A model generated the notes under the pieces. The model did no database searches and was not told the origin of the DNA. It saw only the letters and a program-made list of their open reading frames with translations. Positions 41,827-51,484 of a DNA stretch of 64,000 bases are shown one piece after another; position 1 is the first letter of the stretch; each line of letters begins with the position of its first letter. This DNA is from Streptomyces bungoensis (GTDB lineage Bacteria; Actinomycetota; Actinomycetes; Streptomycetales; Streptomycetaceae), in the NCBI RefSeq assembly GCF_001514215.1, contig NZ_KQ948853.1, positions 219,167-283,166 on the forward strand. Reading direction: 5' to 3'. Position numbers and translations under genes: made by a program.

Positions 41827-44163
41827 GTGGTGGATCAGCTGACGCAGCACGATCCGCGGCGGATCGGGCCGTTCGAGGTGCTGGGCCGGCTGGGGGCCGG
41901 CGGCATGGGGCTGGTCTATCTGGCACGCTCGGCATCCGGCCGGCGCGTGGCGATCAAGACGGTCCGCACGGAGCTGGCCGAGGACCAGCTCTTCCGGGTC
42001 CGCTTCACCCGCGAGGTGGAGGCGGCCCGCGCGGTCTCCGGGTTCTACACGGCCGCCGTCGTCGACGCCGACCCGCGCGCCGCCGTGCCGTGGCTCGCGA
42101 CCGCCTACGTCCCCGCGCCCTCCCTCGAGGAGATAGTGAACGAGTGCGGGCCGCTCCCGGCCCAGGCCGTGCGCTGGCTGGCCGCGGGCGTCGCCGAGGC
42201 CCTGCAGTCCATCCACGGCGCCGGCCTGGTCCACCGCGACCTGAAGCCGTCCAACGTCCTCGTCGTCGAGGACGGCCCCCGGGTGATCGACTTCGGCATC
42301 GCCTCCGGCGTCTCGAACACCCGCCTGACCATGACGAACGTGGCCGTCGGCACCCCCGCCTACATGTCCCCCGAGCAGGCCAAGGACTCCCGCAGCGTCA
42401 CCGGCGCCAGCGACGTCTTCTCCCTCGGCTCCATGCTCGTCTTCGCGGCCACCGGCCACCCGCCCTTCCACGGCGCCAACCCGGTCGAGACGGTCTTCAT
42501 GCTGCTGCGCGAGGGCCCGGACCTCACCGGTCTGCCGGACGAGCTGCGTCCGCTGATCGAGGTCTGCATGCAGATGGAGGCTTCCGGCCGTCCCACCCCG
42601 GCCGACCTCCAGGCCCAGCTCGCCCCCCACCTGTTCGGCTCCGGCTCCGACGACAGCGGCACCGCCTCCGCCTGGCTGCCCGAGAAGGCCGTCGCCCTCA
42701 TCGAGTCCCGCCGCGGCGGCCGCCCGGCCGCGAGACCGGCCCCGGCCGGCCCCCGCAGCGGCGGCCGGCCCGCCGTCCCCCCGCCGCCGTCCTACGACCC
42801 CGCCGTCCCCGCCACCGCCCCGGTCGGCGCCCCCGACACCGGCCCGGTCCGGCTGGCCGGCGCCCCGGTGCCCATCGGACCCGGCCCCCGGGTCGCCGAC
42901 GCCCGCGCCGCCGCCGTCAAGGCGCCCCCGCCGGAGGCCGGACTGGTCGCCGGCTGGACCCGCCCGCGCCCCGGCCTGGGCGGCGCCGACCCCGCCGGGG
43001 CGCCCGTCCCGGCCGCGCCCCCGGAGACGGCGAGCGGCTGGCGGCCCTGGCGGTTCCGCATGTCCAACGACGTCTGGGGCACCCCGGCCGTGGACGGCGA
43101 CCTCGTCTACGTCACCTCCTTCGAGGTGCACGCCCTGGACGTGGCCACCGGCCGCCGCCGCTTCAAGACGCGCGACGTGGCCTGGTCGATGGCCGTCGCG
43201 GACGGCCGTGTCCACGCCTCCGACGGCCCCACCCTGTTCGCTCTCGACGCCCGCGAGGGCGGTGACCTGTGGCGGCTGTCCACCGACGCCTGGGTGTACT
43301 CCCTGCACGCCGACCACGGCACCGTCGTCACCGGCACCCGCGGCGGCGGCGTCCAGGCCTGGGAGGCCGCCAACGGCCAGAAGCTGTGGGAGATCAGCGG
43401 CTGCCAGACGGACTTCGAGTCCCCCGAGTCCGGCCCCGCCGTCCATGACGGCACCGTCTACGTCTGGCAGGACGCCCGGCTGCGCGCGCTGGAGGCCCGC
43501 ACCGGCGAGGAGCGCTGGTCGTACCCGGTCGGCGACGCGGCCTCCTGCGGCGGCGTCCCGGTCCGCATCACCCCGGCGCCCGACGGCTACGTCTACGTCT
43601 GCGCCGGCACCCGGGTCCTCGCCATCGACGTCGCCAGCGGCCTGGTGCGCTGGCACTTCGAGGCGCCCGCGGTGTTCCTGTGCCCGCCCGCCTTCGCCCC
43701 GGGCCCTGCCGTCACCGGCGGCGGCGTCTACCTCGCCGACTACCTCGGCACCGTCTACGCCCTCGACGCCACCGACGGCCGCGACCGCTGGCGCATCGCC
43801 ACGGAGGCCCGCTCCTCGATAGAGCCGGTCCTGGTGGCCGCCGGGCACGTCCACGTCGGCAGCGGCAAGGGCCTCTACACCCTGGACGCCGTCACCGGCA
43901 CCCCCAAGTGGCGCTTCCAGGCGGGCGGCGACGTCGTGGGCGCCCCCGTCGTCGCGGAGGGCCGGATCCACTTCGGCTCCACCGACCACCTGCTCTACAC
44001 CCTGAAGTCCGACGACGGCCGGCTGCGCTGGAAGCTCGCCACGGGTGGCGAGATCACCGGCTCCCCGGTCGTCAAGGACGGCGTCGTCTACGCCTGCAGC
44101 AAGGACCGCTGTGTGTACGCGCTGGACGCGGAGAAGGGAACGGGGACGGCACGCACGACCTGA
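41827..44163 (+). CDS. afsK: Serine/threonine protein kinase AfsK with PQQ/beta-propeller sensor domain
   Basis: Global regulator kinase of secondary metabolism; it phosphorylates AfsR and also influences hyphal tip growth. The 778-residue protein has an N-terminal kinase domain (residues 10-270): glycine loop [10 protein letters not shown], catalytic Lys in [14 protein letters not shown] (His136), DFG in VIDFGIAS, and [11 protein letters not shown] Pro/Ala-rich linker (285-400) follows. The C-terminal half is WD/PQQ-like beta-propeller repeats ([41 protein letters not shown] units). No transmembrane helix is seen. The start is the first of two GTGs (41827, 41830) after GGGGAGGTGG; it reproduces the published N terminus. 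Length is about 20 residues shorter than in S. coelicolor, from the linker. Confidence 0.96.
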   Translation: MVDQLTQHDPRRIGPFEVLGRLGAGGMGLVYLARSASGRRVAIKTVRTELAEDQLFRVRFTREVEAARAVSGFYTAAVVDADPRAAVPWLATAYVPAPSLEEIVNECGPLPAQAVRWLAAGVAEALQSIHGAGLVHRDLKPSNVLVVEDGPRVIDFGIASGVSNTRLTMTNVAVGTPAYMSPEQAKDSRSVTGASDVFSLGSMLVFAATGHPPFHGANPVETVFMLLREGPDLTGLPDELRPLIEVCMQMEASGRPTPADLQAQLAPHLFGSGSDDSGTASAWLPEKAVALIESRRGGRPAARPAPAGPRSGGRPAVPPPPSYDPAVPATAPVGAPDTGPVRLAGAPVPIGPGPRVADARAAAVKAPPPEAGLVAGWTRPRPGLGGADPAGAPVPAAPPETASGWRPWRFRMSNDVWGTPAVDGDLVYVTSFEVHALDVATGRRRFKTRDVAWSMAVADGRVHASDGPTLFALDAREGGDLWRLSTDAWVYSLHADHGTVVTGTRGGGVQAWEAANGQKLWEISGCQTDFESPESGPAVHDGTVYVWQDARLRALEARTGEERWSYPVGDAASCGGVPVRITPAPDGYVYVCAGTRVLAIDVASGLVRWHFEAPAVFLCPPAFAPGPAVTGGGVYLADYLGTVYALDATDGRDRWRIATEARSSIEPVLVAAGHVHVGSGKGLYTLDAVTGTPKWRFQAGGDVVGAPVVAEGRIHFGSTDHLLYTLKSDDGRLRWKLATGGEITGSPVVKDGVVYACSKDRCVYALDAEKGTGTARTT

Positions 44164-44195
44164 GCCGGTGCCCTCCGGGTGGATAGGCTGACGAC

Positions 44196-44771
44196 ATGCA
44201 TGGACGGACGCGCACGCTCAGGTTCACGGCCGTACTGACCTTCGTGGTGCTCAGCCTCACGGGCTTCTCGACCGGACGGCACCACAGCCGCCACGGCGGC
44301 CACGGAAGCGGCGGCGGGTGCAGCAGTTCCCGCCAGGACCACGACAGTTCGTCGTCGTCCACGTCGGGAGCCGGATCGTACGGCGACTCGGACGACGACG
44401 GCTACGGCAGCAGCGGCACGAGCGGCGGCACCGGCGGAAGCACGTACACGCGGCGCCCGACCCACCGGGCCACCCCCACCCCTTCCGGCGGCACCGCCAA
44501 GCCGCTGCGGGACGGCCGCGCGACCCTGGTCGGCTGCGCGAGCGAGAAGAAGCCGTACGCCACCGTCGAGATCACCAACCCCAACGACCGCAAGGCCGGC
44601 TTCAGCACCGACGTCTCCTTCCGCGACCAGGACGACGACGAGGTCGAGTCCGGCCACGCGTACGTCACCGTGCCGGCGAAGGGCAGGGCGACGGCCCGCG
44701 TGGAGGTCCCCTCGGGCAGCACGGCCCTGATCGACCACTGCAAGGTGGAGCCGACGGCCCGCCCGGAATGA
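44196..44771 (+). CDS. Secreted Ser/Gly-rich protein between afsK and afsS
   Basis: A 191-residue protein with a signal-peptide-like start (FTAVLTFVVLSLTGFSTG), a low-complexity Ser/Gly/His region (residues 25-85), then a compact domain of about 85 residues (ATLVGCASEKKPYATVEITN, FSTDVSFRDQDDDEVESG, TALIDHCKVEP) that looks like an immunoglobulin-like beta sandwich with a Cys pair. It holds the position of SCO4424 and has no known role. It starts 32 bp after afsK and may be co-transcribed. Confidence 0.75.
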   Translation: MHGRTRTLRFTAVLTFVVLSLTGFSTGRHHSRHGGHGSGGGCSSSRQDHDSSSSSTSGAGSYGDSDDDGYGSSGTSGGTGGSTYTRRPTHRATPTPSGGTAKPLRDGRATLVGCASEKKPYATVEITNPNDRKAGFSTDVSFRDQDDDEVESGHAYVTVPAKGRATARVEVPSGSTALIDHCKVEPTARPE

Positions 44772-44798
44772 CCACGGGGCTCACCGGACCCGGAACAC

Positions 44799-44832
44799 GA
44801 TGAGGGGCGGGCGCCTGCGCCCGCCCCTCATC
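44799..44832. terminator. Very strong bidirectional terminator between the secreted-protein gene and afsS
   Basis: Perfect 16-bp arms GATGAGGGGCGGGCGC / GCGCCCGCCCCTCATC separated by only CT, so the hairpin closes with a small loop. Lies 27 bp past the stop of the convergent plus-strand gene. Confidence 0.9.
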
Positions 44833-44924
44833 GGTGACTTGGGGGCCCACCCCCGCAACACACATCGGCCGCGACGGCTCCCCCTCCGCGCCGCCGCGGC
44901 CGATCCCCCGTCGGGAGGTGAGGC

Positions 44925-45101
44925 TTACAGGGCCGGCGGAGCCGGCATGTGGCTGTCGAGCGTGGTGATCGTGTCGTCCTTCGGCGGGGCCGGCATGTGG
45001 CTGTCGAGGGTCGTGACGGTGTCGTCCTTCGGCGGGGCCGGCATGTGGCTGTCGAGGGTGGTGACGTCGTCCGCGATCTTGGGCTCTTCGGCGTTGCTCA
45101 T
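44925..45101 (-). CDS. afsS: Sigma-factor-like small regulator AfsS
   Basis: Target of AfsR and pleiotropic stimulator of antibiotic production. The 58-residue protein is built from three copies of a repeat with the core TTLDSHMPAPP, matching the known 13-residue AfsS repeats. The start ATG at 45101 has GGGGAG 7 nt upstream. It is short relative to the 63 residues of S. coelicolor AfsS. It is divergent from nothing and lies downstream of afsR on the same strand, with its own promoter region at 45102-45298. Confidence 0.95.
   Translation of the reverse strand: MSNAEEPKIADDVTTLDSHMPAPPKDDTVTTLDSHMPAPPKDDTITTLDSHMPAPPAL
44941..45072 (-). repeat. 48-bp tandem repeats within afsS
   Basis: Units at 44941-44988 and 44989-45036 are near identical over 48 bp (GCCGGCATGTGGCTGTCGAG start), with a partial third at 45037-45072. 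They encode the TTLDSHMPAPPKDD units. Confidence 0.9.
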
Positions 45102-45264
45102 GAAAACTCCCCTGTGACAGTGCTGTGGGGAACGCCCGCTCGGCAACTCCCCCGCGGGTCGTCGAACGGGCGTTCCGGGGCGCTCACTTTAGCCGTGGGC
45201 TCCCACAGGATCCGCCTGCGTCCCCCCGCCGTGACGGATCGATGACTCGATGGTGACAGTCCCT

Positions 45265-45282
45265 CATAAACGTTCGATGAAC
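45265..45282 (-). promoter_or_regulatory. AfsR/PhoP-type direct-repeat operator upstream of afsS
   Basis: On the minus strand the site reads GTTCATC-GAAC-GTTTATG, two repeat units with an 11-nt period, the form of the PHO box that AfsR and PhoP both use at the S. coelicolor afsS promoter. It lies about 164 bp upstream of the afsS start. The -10 box is not obvious. Confidence 0.75.
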
Positions 45283-45298
45283 GCCGCTGTGGACCTGG

Positions 45299-48277
45299 TC
45301 AGAGCAGGGCGGCCGAGGGAAGAAGGCGGCGCAGCCGGTCGGCCTCGGGTGAGCCCGCGCTCTCGTGGATGGCGAGGGCCTCGCGCCAACAGGCCCTGGC
45401 CCGGTCCGTCTGCCCCAGGCTCTCCAGGGACTGTCCCAGCAGCGTGAGGATGTTCGCGCGCATCCACTCACCACCCATGGAGCCGGTCGTCAGCGCTTGC
45501 TCGGCATGCTGTGCGGCCTGGGCCGACCGCCCGGCGGACAGGTGGACCTGGGCGATGCGGAAATGGGTGGTGCCCTCCCAGAGGCGCTGCCTGTTCACGC
45601 CGAACGTGCTCAGTGCCGCGGTGAGCTGCTCCAGGGCCTCGTCGTGGCGTCCTCCGTGTCCGAGCGCGATCCCCAGTGCGTACCGGGCGTTGGCCAGCCG
45701 GAACGTGAGCCCGAGTTCGTCGTAGATGGCGATGCCCTCACGCACCAGCTCGATGGCGGTGGAGACACGCTCCAGCGAGACGAGGACCCGGGACAGGTTG
45801 CACAGGGCGCTGGCCTCTCCCGGGCGGTTGCCGTCGGCCCTGAACGCCTGGATCGCCTCGCGCAGGTGGGTCTCGCTGACGGCGCGCCGGTTCAGGCAGT
45901 TGGCGATGATGCCCTGTTCGTTGTGGGCGTTTCCACAGGTCCAGGGATCCCCCGTGCTGCGGCCGAGTTCGATGGCCCGCTCCGTCTCGGCACCGGCCTC
46001 CTCGAAACGGCCCGCGTGGCTGAGGACTTGGGCGAGGGTGGTCCGTGCTCTTCCCTCCGCGTGGGCGTCTCCCAGAGCGGTCGCGGCGTCCCGGGCGGCC
46101 TGCGTCACGACTCCGTAGCGCAGTGCGCTCGCTCCGGACTCGGCCAAGTCCTTGGACGCGAGGAGGAGATCGACCGCCTTGCGCAGGGTCGGCGCGGCCA
46201 GTGACTGCTGGACGCAGGCGAGGATGCAGGCCGCTTCCGCGTGCAGCCAGTCCAGGGCACGGGCGTCGTCCGTGAACTCCTGGCCGGGATGCCGGGTCAC
46301 CTCCAGGTGATCCACCGTCCGGTCCCCCGGCCGCTCGATCGCGTACACCCGCGCCGCCGTCGCCAGATAGAAGTCCAGCAGCCGCGACATCGCCGCCTCC
46401 CGCTCGCTCGGCGGCTGCTCGTCGCGTTCCGCGCAGGCGCGGGCGTAGAGGCGGACCAGGTCGTGGAAGCGGTAGCGGCCCGGTGCCGCCGATTCCAGCA
46501 GGGAGGTGTCGACCAGGGACTCCAGGAGGTCCTCCGTCTCCTCCGGAGGGAGGTCGAGGACGGCCGCCGCCGCCGCCAGGGAGATGTCGGGGCCGTCGGC
46601 CAGGCCCAGCAGGCGGAAGGCGCGGGCCTGGGCCGGTTCCAGCTGGCCGTAGCCGAGTTCGAAGGTGGCCTTGACCGCGAGGTCGCCGGCCTGGAGTTCG
46701 TCCAGCCGGCGCCGCTCGTCCGCCAGCTTGGCCGCCAGGACGGACACCGTCCAGGTGCGGCGGGACGCCAGCCGGGAGGCGGCGATGCGGATCGCGAGGG
46801 GGAGGAAGCCGCAGGCCGCCACCACGTCGAGCGCGGCCTCGCGCTCCGCCGCCACCCGCTCCTCGCCGACGATCTTGGTGAAGAGGGCCAGCGCCTCGTC
46901 CGGGGACATCACGTCCAGGTCGACCAGGTGGGCGCCCGCCAGGTCCACCATGCGCACCCGGGACGTCACCAGCGCCGCGCACCCCTCCGTGCCCGGCAGC
47001 AGGGGCCGCACCTGCGCGGCGTCCTTGGCGTTGTCCAGCAGGACCAGGACCCGGCGGCCGTCCAGGACGGAGCGGTACAGGGCCGCCCGTTCCTCCAGCG
47101 AGTCGGGGATCGCCGAGTCCGCCGTGCCGAGCGCGCGCAGGAAGGAGCCGAGGACCGTCTCCGGCTCCGCCGCCCGCGGGCCGGCGCCCTGGAGGTCCAC
47201 GTAGAGCTGGCCGTCGGGGAAGGCCGGGCGGGCCCGGTGGGCGACGTGGACGGCCAGCGTCGTCTTGCCCACGCCGCCGATCCCCGCCAGCGCCGAGACC
47301 GCCATGACCCGGCTCTCCGGGCCGTCCGGCTCCGAGGCGGAGGACAGCACGTCGCTCAGCTCGGAGACGAAGGCGTCCCGGCCCGTGAAGTCCGGCACGG
47401 ACGCCGGGAGCTGCGCCGGGCGGACGGGCACCACCGTCGGCTCCGCGACCGGGGCGGAGGGCTCAGCGAGCGCCGGGTCCGCCTGGAGGATCCGCTGCTG
47501 CAGCTCCCGCAGGCCCGGCCGGGGGTCCACGCCGAGTTCCTCGGCGAGGAGGCGGCGGGTGTCGGCGTAGACGGCGAGCGCCTCGGCCTGCCGGCCGCTG
47601 CGGTACAGCGCCAGCATCAGCAGCTCGCGCAGGCGCTCCCGGAGGGGGTGGGCCGCGGTCAGGGCCGTCAGTTCGGAGACCGCCTCCGCGTGGCAGCCCT
47701 GCTCCAGGTCCATGTCCAGGCGGGATTCCAGCAGGCCGAGGCGCCACTCCTCCAGGCGGGCCCGCTGCGCCTCGGCGTACGGGCCGGGGACGCCCGCCAG
47801 CGGCTCCCCGTCCCACAGCGCCAGCGCCCGGTTCAGGGCCTCCCGCGCGTGGGAGAGGTCCCCGCCGCCGCGGGCCTTCTCCGCCTGGGCCGCGAGTTCC
47901 TGCGCCACCGCCAGGTCCAGCGCGCCCTCGCGCGGCGTCCGCACCGCGTAGCCGCCCGACTCGCTGACCAGGACCCCGGCGTCCAGGACCTTGCGCAGGC
48001 GGGAGGCGTACGTGCGCACCGCCGCCAGCGCCTGGGACGGCGGCTCGGTGCCCCACAGGGCGTCGATCAGCTCCGCCGCCGTCGCCGTGCGGCCCTCGCG
48101 CAGCAGCAGGGCCGCCAGCAGGGCGCGCTGCTGCGGGGAGCCGGTCGCCAGCGCCTCCTCGCCGCGCCAGGCCCGCACCGGACCGAGCACGCTGAAGCGC
48201 AACGCCGCCGGCTCCGCCACGACACTGGCCGCGGAGCCGGAACGCCGCTGCTCAGGTACTCGCGGCCCACCGTCCAT
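45299..48277 (-). CDS. afsR: Transcriptional activator AfsR (SARP-NB-ARC-TPR)
   Basis: Large activator of afsS and antibiotic output, phosphorylated by AfsK. The 992-residue protein shows, in order: an OmpR-type winged HTH (residues 25-110, FSVLGPVRAWRGEEALATG, LIDALWGTEPPSQALAAVRTY), a bacterial transcriptional activator domain (115-265), an NB-ARC/AAA ATPase (about 300-640) with Walker A GIGGVGKTTLAVH, and C-terminal TPRs (700-990). The S. coelicolor protein is 993 residues, so this copy is full length. Intact kinase, target and regulator here imply a working cascade. The afsS gene follows after 197 bp. Confidence 0.97.
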   Translation of the reverse strand: MDGGPRVPEQRRSGSAASVVAEPAALRFSVLGPVRAWRGEEALATGSPQQRALLAALLLREGRTATAAELIDALWGTEPPSQALAAVRTYASRLRKVLDAGVLVSESGGYAVRTPREGALDLAVAQELAAQAEKARGGGDLSHAREALNRALALWDGEPLAGVPGPYAEAQRARLEEWRLGLLESRLDMDLEQGCHAEAVSELTALTAAHPLRERLRELLMLALYRSGRQAEALAVYADTRRLLAEELGVDPRPGLRELQQRILQADPALAEPSAPVAEPTVVPVRPAQLPASVPDFTGRDAFVSELSDVLSSASEPDGPESRVMAVSALAGIGGVGKTTLAVHVAHRARPAFPDGQLYVDLQGAGPRAAEPETVLGSFLRALGTADSAIPDSLEERAALYRSVLDGRRVLVLLDNAKDAAQVRPLLPGTEGCAALVTSRVRMVDLAGAHLVDLDVMSPDEALALFTKIVGEERVAAEREAALDVVAACGFLPLAIRIAASRLASRRTWTVSVLAAKLADERRRLDELQAGDLAVKATFELGYGQLEPAQARAFRLLGLADGPDISLAAAAAVLDLPPEETEDLLESLVDTSLLESAAPGRYRFHDLVRLYARACAERDEQPPSEREAAMSRLLDFYLATAARVYAIERPGDRTVDHLEVTRHPGQEFTDDARALDWLHAEAACILACVQQSLAAPTLRKAVDLLLASKDLAESGASALRYGVVTQAARDAATALGDAHAEGRARTTLAQVLSHAGRFEEAGAETERAIELGRSTGDPWTCGNAHNEQGIIANCLNRRAVSETHLREAIQAFRADGNRPGEASALCNLSRVLVSLERVSTAIELVREGIAIYDELGLTFRLANARYALGIALGHGGRHDEALEQLTAALSTFGVNRQRLWEGTTHFRIAQVHLSAGRSAQAAQHAEQALTTGSMGGEWMRANILTLLGQSLESLGQTDRARACWREALAIHESAGSPEADRLRRLLPSAALL

Positions 48278-48438
48278 GCGTTCGCCCCCCTAGGCATACG
48301 AACAACCCCGCCAGTTTGCCTTGTTCGGGGCAGTTGCGTCAGCCGTGGGAGACGCCGATCACAGACCTGTGCACCTCGTTTCACACGGTCCTCACACACC
48401 GGGCGGTGGCGAGCCTCACGCCCGCGGTGTCCGCGCGC

Positions 48439-48834
48439 TCACCCGTCCAGGTCGATCCGCACCGTCAGCAGGTCCGCGCCGAACGCCCGTACCGCCGCGC
48501 TGTTGAAGCGGGGCAGGGTGCGCAGCCGGGCCACCGGGTCGTCGTCGGGCAGGAGATGGGCGGTGCCGTGGTGCCAGCGGCCCGCGATGCGGACGCGGAC
48601 GCGCGGGTCGGCCTCGATGTTGCGGACGTACTGCGACTTGTGGCCGAACTCCGACACCAGCCAGAAGGAGCCGCCGACCCGGCGCCCGCCCACCGGGGTG
48701 GTGCGGGGCAGCCCGGAGCTGCGGCCGGTGGTCTCCAGGAGCGTCTGGAACGGCAGCCGCCGGTTGAGCGGGTTGGCGATGTGCCGCTGGAAGGCGGTCA
48801 CCAGGCGCTGCTTGCGGTCTGCGGGGGCTGGCAT
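48439..48834 (-). CDS. F420-type nitroreductase family protein (DUF385/Ddn-like)
   Basis: A 131-residue split-beta-barrel protein. Markers: FQTLLETTGRSSGLPRTTPV, the loop GGSFWLVSEFGHKSQYVRNI and the strand RVRVRIAGRWHHGTAHLL. The family binds the deazaflavin F420 or FMN and reduces quinones or nitro compounds in mycobacteria. It is divergent from the WXG100-like cassette and 4.6 kb from fbiC, whose product makes the F420 chromophore. GAGGAGA lies upstream of the ATG. Confidence 0.85.
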   Translation of the reverse strand: MPAPADRKQRLVTAFQRHIANPLNRRLPFQTLLETTGRSSGLPRTTPVGGRRVGGSFWLVSEFGHKSQYVRNIEADPRVRVRIAGRWHHGTAHLLPDDDPVARLRTLPRFNSAAVRAFGADLLTVRIDLDG

Positions 48835-49008
48835 CTCGGTCGCTCTCCTCGTCTGGCGGCACGGCTCCGGCGGCGCGGCTCCGTCGGCACGGCGTGGCGG
48901 CGGGGAGGGTGTGCCGGACCGGTGCGGGGCGTGTGACCCTCGAACCGTCCGCCGGCTGTCGCGTGTTAGCCTCCCCCGCGGTCGTGATCACCGCAACGGG
49001 GGAGTTCG

Positions 49009-49386
49009 ATGGGCGCGTCTTCGGACGGCTACACGGTCAGGTCCGGGATGTCCGGGCAGGCCAAGGAACTGGACGCCGCGGGCGACGACGCGGGCAAGAT
49101 ACGCGAGGCGATCCAGCCCGGCATGTGCTACGTGGACGACGTGCTCGGCGGTCCGGAGGCCGCCGCGGCGTTCAACGCGTACGCCGCCGCCTGGGAGGCG
49201 GAGGCCAAGGCCCTGGAGTCGGCGCTGCACGAACTGGCCGACAAGGTGCGGCTGTCGAAGAGCGCGTACCACGGCAGCGACAGCCTCGTCGGCACGAGCG
49301 CCCACGGTGTGGCCGTCGGGGAGAGCCACCTCACCGGCACCCGGCCCGCCCAGGCCGGCCGCCCGTCGGCACTGGCCGGTTACTGA
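49009..49386 (+). CDS. WXG100/ESX-like small protein, first gene of a protease-inhibitor cassette
   Basis: A 125-residue, mostly helical protein. Residues 15-100 look like the two-helix hairpin of WXG100-type type VII secretion substrates, with AFNAYAAAWEAEAKALESAL around the turn; a strict W-x-G is not present. No signal peptide. The ATG at 49009 has GGGGGAG upstream. The following gene begins 11 bp after the stop, so both are expected to be co-expressed and perhaps exported as a pair. No type VII machinery (EccC, EccD) is in this window. Confidence 0.65.
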   Translation: MGASSDGYTVRSGMSGQAKELDAAGDDAGKIREAIQPGMCYVDDVLGGPEAAAAFNAYAAAWEAEAKALESALHELADKVRLSKSAYHGSDSLVGTSAHGVAVGESHLTGTRPAQAGRPSALAGY

Positions 49387-49397
49387 GGGGGCGGACG

Positions 49398-50963
49398 ATG
49401 ACGGGGTCCACGGGCGACCGCCGCAAGCGGCTGGGCGAGCTGTGCGGGACCATAGCCTCCGCCGGCAGCAAGAACGACCTGATCGACGCCATCAACGACG
49501 CGCTCGCCGTCTCCGCCCCGGTCGGCAGCACGGCGACGCTGGAGTCCCTGGCCAAGCTGTACCAGAAGCAGGACGTCTGGGACCTCAGCAAGCGCATCGA
49601 GCGGGTGGCCAAGAAGGGCCTGCCGGACGTCTGGGCCGGGAACACGAGTGTCCTCGCCTCGGACGCGGTGGCCGCCGCCCGGCGGGCCGCCAACGCGTTG
49701 AGCCGGGCCTTCGACGGCGGCGGACTGGCGCTGCTCACCTTCGCCGACGCCCTCAAGGACGCCCAGACCCAGGACAGCGACGGGCGGCAGACGCTGCGCG
49801 ACGCACTCGGGACCCTCGGCGGCAAGGACGGCTGGTTCGACGACCTCTACGAGGACGACGTCGAGGAGTCCGTCCGGTTGCAGGCCCGTTCCCTCGCCGC
49901 CATAGGCGTCGGCGACATGCACAGGGCCGCGATCGCCGCCGACGACGCCGCCCACGCCGTCGCCAGGGACCTGAACAAGTGGGTCGCCGAGGCGCGCCTG
50001 AGCAAGATGGGCACGGGCAGCCTGACCGCCGTCGACAAGCTGCTGCTGGCCGAGACCAGCGCCGTCGACGGCGACCCCGTGACGAACGAGCTGCTCACCG
50101 CGCACGACCTGGAGCGGGCCGGCCGGCGCATGGACGGGCTGAGCGCCGCGGACCGGGCCGCCGTGGACGGGATGCTGGCCGGGTCGGGCAGCCCGCAGGA
50201 GCGGGCGTACCTGATGAAGGCCCTGGCCGCCGGGCACAGCGTGGCGGAGATCGAGCGGTTCCAGGGCAAGATCCAGGGCCACGACCCGGAGTGGCTGCGC
50301 CGGCACCTCACGCCGGTCGTCACCGCCCTGGACAGCATGCAGAACGAGGGCCTGGCCTCCGACGGCTCCAACAACAACAAGGACTACGTCACCTTCGACG
50401 GGCAGCGGTGGATCCAGGGCGGCGACGGCTCGGAGGGCACCTGCGTGGCCTCGTCCACCGTCACCGCCCGTGCCATCGTCGACCCCCTCTACGCCCTCGG
50501 CCTCACCGGCGGCCCCAGCGGGCAGGAGGACGACCCCGACGCCTTCAAGCGGCGCCTGGTGGCCGAGCAGCACCGGCTGCACACCGAGGGCGACGGCGGT
50601 GACCACTGGGAGGGCATGGGCCCCGACGGGCAGGAGCACATCGCGGACTCCACCATCGGCGCCGCCACCGGCGACGACTACCAGCGCCGCGACCTGGACG
50701 GCGCCGACGACCGCAGGGCGGCGCTGACCGACGTCGAGAAGGCGGTCGCGGACGGCCGCCCGGTCCCCGTCGACGTCCAGGGCAAGGACGGCGCCCACGC
50801 GATGACCATCATCGCCCAGCAGGGCGACATGCTGCAGGTCTACAACCCCTGGGGCTCGACGACCTGGGTCAGCGAGAACGACTTCATCAACGGACACATG
50901 GGCAAGGCAGCGGACAGTGGACTCAGCGACGCGTACAGCGTGTACCTCCCTACGGCGAAGTAG
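49398..50963 (+). CDS. Large protein with C-terminal papain/calpain-like cysteine peptidase domain
   Basis: A 521-residue protein. The N-terminal 320 residues are helical, with no signal peptide, and resemble the carrier part of type VII-linked effectors. The C-terminal 180 residues carry a papain-fold triad in order: Cys349 in EGTCVASSTVTARAIVD, His467 in GKDGAHAMTIIAQQ and Asn483 in QVYNPWGSTTWV. The His-Asn spacing of 16 equals that of papain, and NPWG is the calpain form of the Asn motif. Substrate unknown. It sits between a WXG100-like gene and an I42-inhibitor-like lipoprotein gene. A toxin/effector role is inference; an autoprocessing enzyme is an alternative. Confidence 0.72.
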   Translation: MTGSTGDRRKRLGELCGTIASAGSKNDLIDAINDALAVSAPVGSTATLESLAKLYQKQDVWDLSKRIERVAKKGLPDVWAGNTSVLASDAVAAARRAANALSRAFDGGGLALLTFADALKDAQTQDSDGRQTLRDALGTLGGKDGWFDDLYEDDVEESVRLQARSLAAIGVGDMHRAAIAADDAAHAVARDLNKWVAEARLSKMGTGSLTAVDKLLLAETSAVDGDPVTNELLTAHDLERAGRRMDGLSAADRAAVDGMLAGSGSPQERAYLMKALAAGHSVAEIERFQGKIQGHDPEWLRRHLTPVVTALDSMQNEGLASDGSNNNKDYVTFDGQRWIQGGDGSEGTCVASSTVTARAIVDPLYALGLTGGPSGQEDDPDAFKRRLVAEQHRLHTEGDGGDHWEGMGPDGQEHIADSTIGAATGDDYQRRDLDGADDRRAALTDVEKAVADGRPVPVDVQGKDGAHAMTIIAQQGDMLQVYNPWGSTTWVSENDFINGHMGKAADSGLSDAYSVYLPTAK

Positions 50964-50973
50964 GCGGAGCCTC

Positions 50974-51441
50974 TTGCGCCGCGGCAGGGCGGCGGGCGGC
51001 GCCGTCGCGGCGGTCGCGCTGCTCGCGCTCGTCGCGGGCTGCGGGTCGGGCACCGACGAGCCCGCCCCCGTCGCGCACCCCACCGACCAGCCCCGCATCG
51101 CGGCGAAGGTCGGGCAGCGCTTCACGCTGACCGTCCACCAGAACGCCTCCACCCGTGAGCACTGGTACCTGTCCGACCCCCGGCCCGACGCCGGCGTGGT
51201 CCGCGAGCGCGGGCAGCACAGCGCCTCGGACTCCGGCGACGAGCACGTGGCCGGCGGCGGCAGCAGCCTCACCTTCACCTTCGAGGCCACCGGCAGGGGC
51301 AGCACCGGGATCGTGCTGACCCACTGCACGTTCGCCACCACCTGCGACGAGGCGGGCGGCGGCACCCCGGCCCCTTCGCCGACCGGGCCGGTCCGGCAGT
51401 CCGCACCGAAGCGCGTCACCTACACCGTCACCGTCCGCTGA
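50974..51441 (+). CDS. Lipoprotein resembling chagasin/I42 cysteine-protease inhibitor
   Basis: A 155-residue lipoprotein. After RRGRAAGG the hydrophobic stretch AVAAVALLALVAGCGSG ends in a lipobox. The mature part fits the I42 fold: VGQRFTLTVHQNASTREHW aligns with the N-P-T-T-G-x-x-W loop, and HVAGGGSSLTFTFEATGRGS aligns with G-x-G-G-x-x-x-W/F-x-F-x-A. The third loop (R-P-W) is replaced by a Cys-containing THCTFATTC. Chagasins block papain-family proteases, so this is a candidate immunity protein for the preceding gene. TTG at 50974 after GGCGGAG is my start; ATG at 50917 would overlap the previous gene. Confidence 0.68.
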   Translation: MRRGRAAGGAVAAVALLALVAGCGSGTDEPAPVAHPTDQPRIAAKVGQRFTLTVHQNASTREHWYLSDPRPDAGVVRERGQHSASDSGDEHVAGGGSSLTFTFEATGRGSTGIVLTHCTFATTCDEAGGGTPAPSPTGPVRQSAPKRVTYTVTVR

Positions 51442-51484
51442 GCCGGCCGGCACCACCGACGACCGGCACCACCGACACCGGAAC

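Noticed and set aside
45102..45298. Longer afsS start at 45146
   Set aside because: The ATG at 45101 has a good GGGGAG site and gives the known AfsS N terminus; the longer reading has neither.
46241..50602. 1453-codon plus-strand open frame across afsR and the WXG100/peptidase cassette
   Set aside because: It is antisense to afsR and out of frame with the cassette genes, composed of Arg/Gly/Pro-rich text with no motif. High G+C keeps such frames open.
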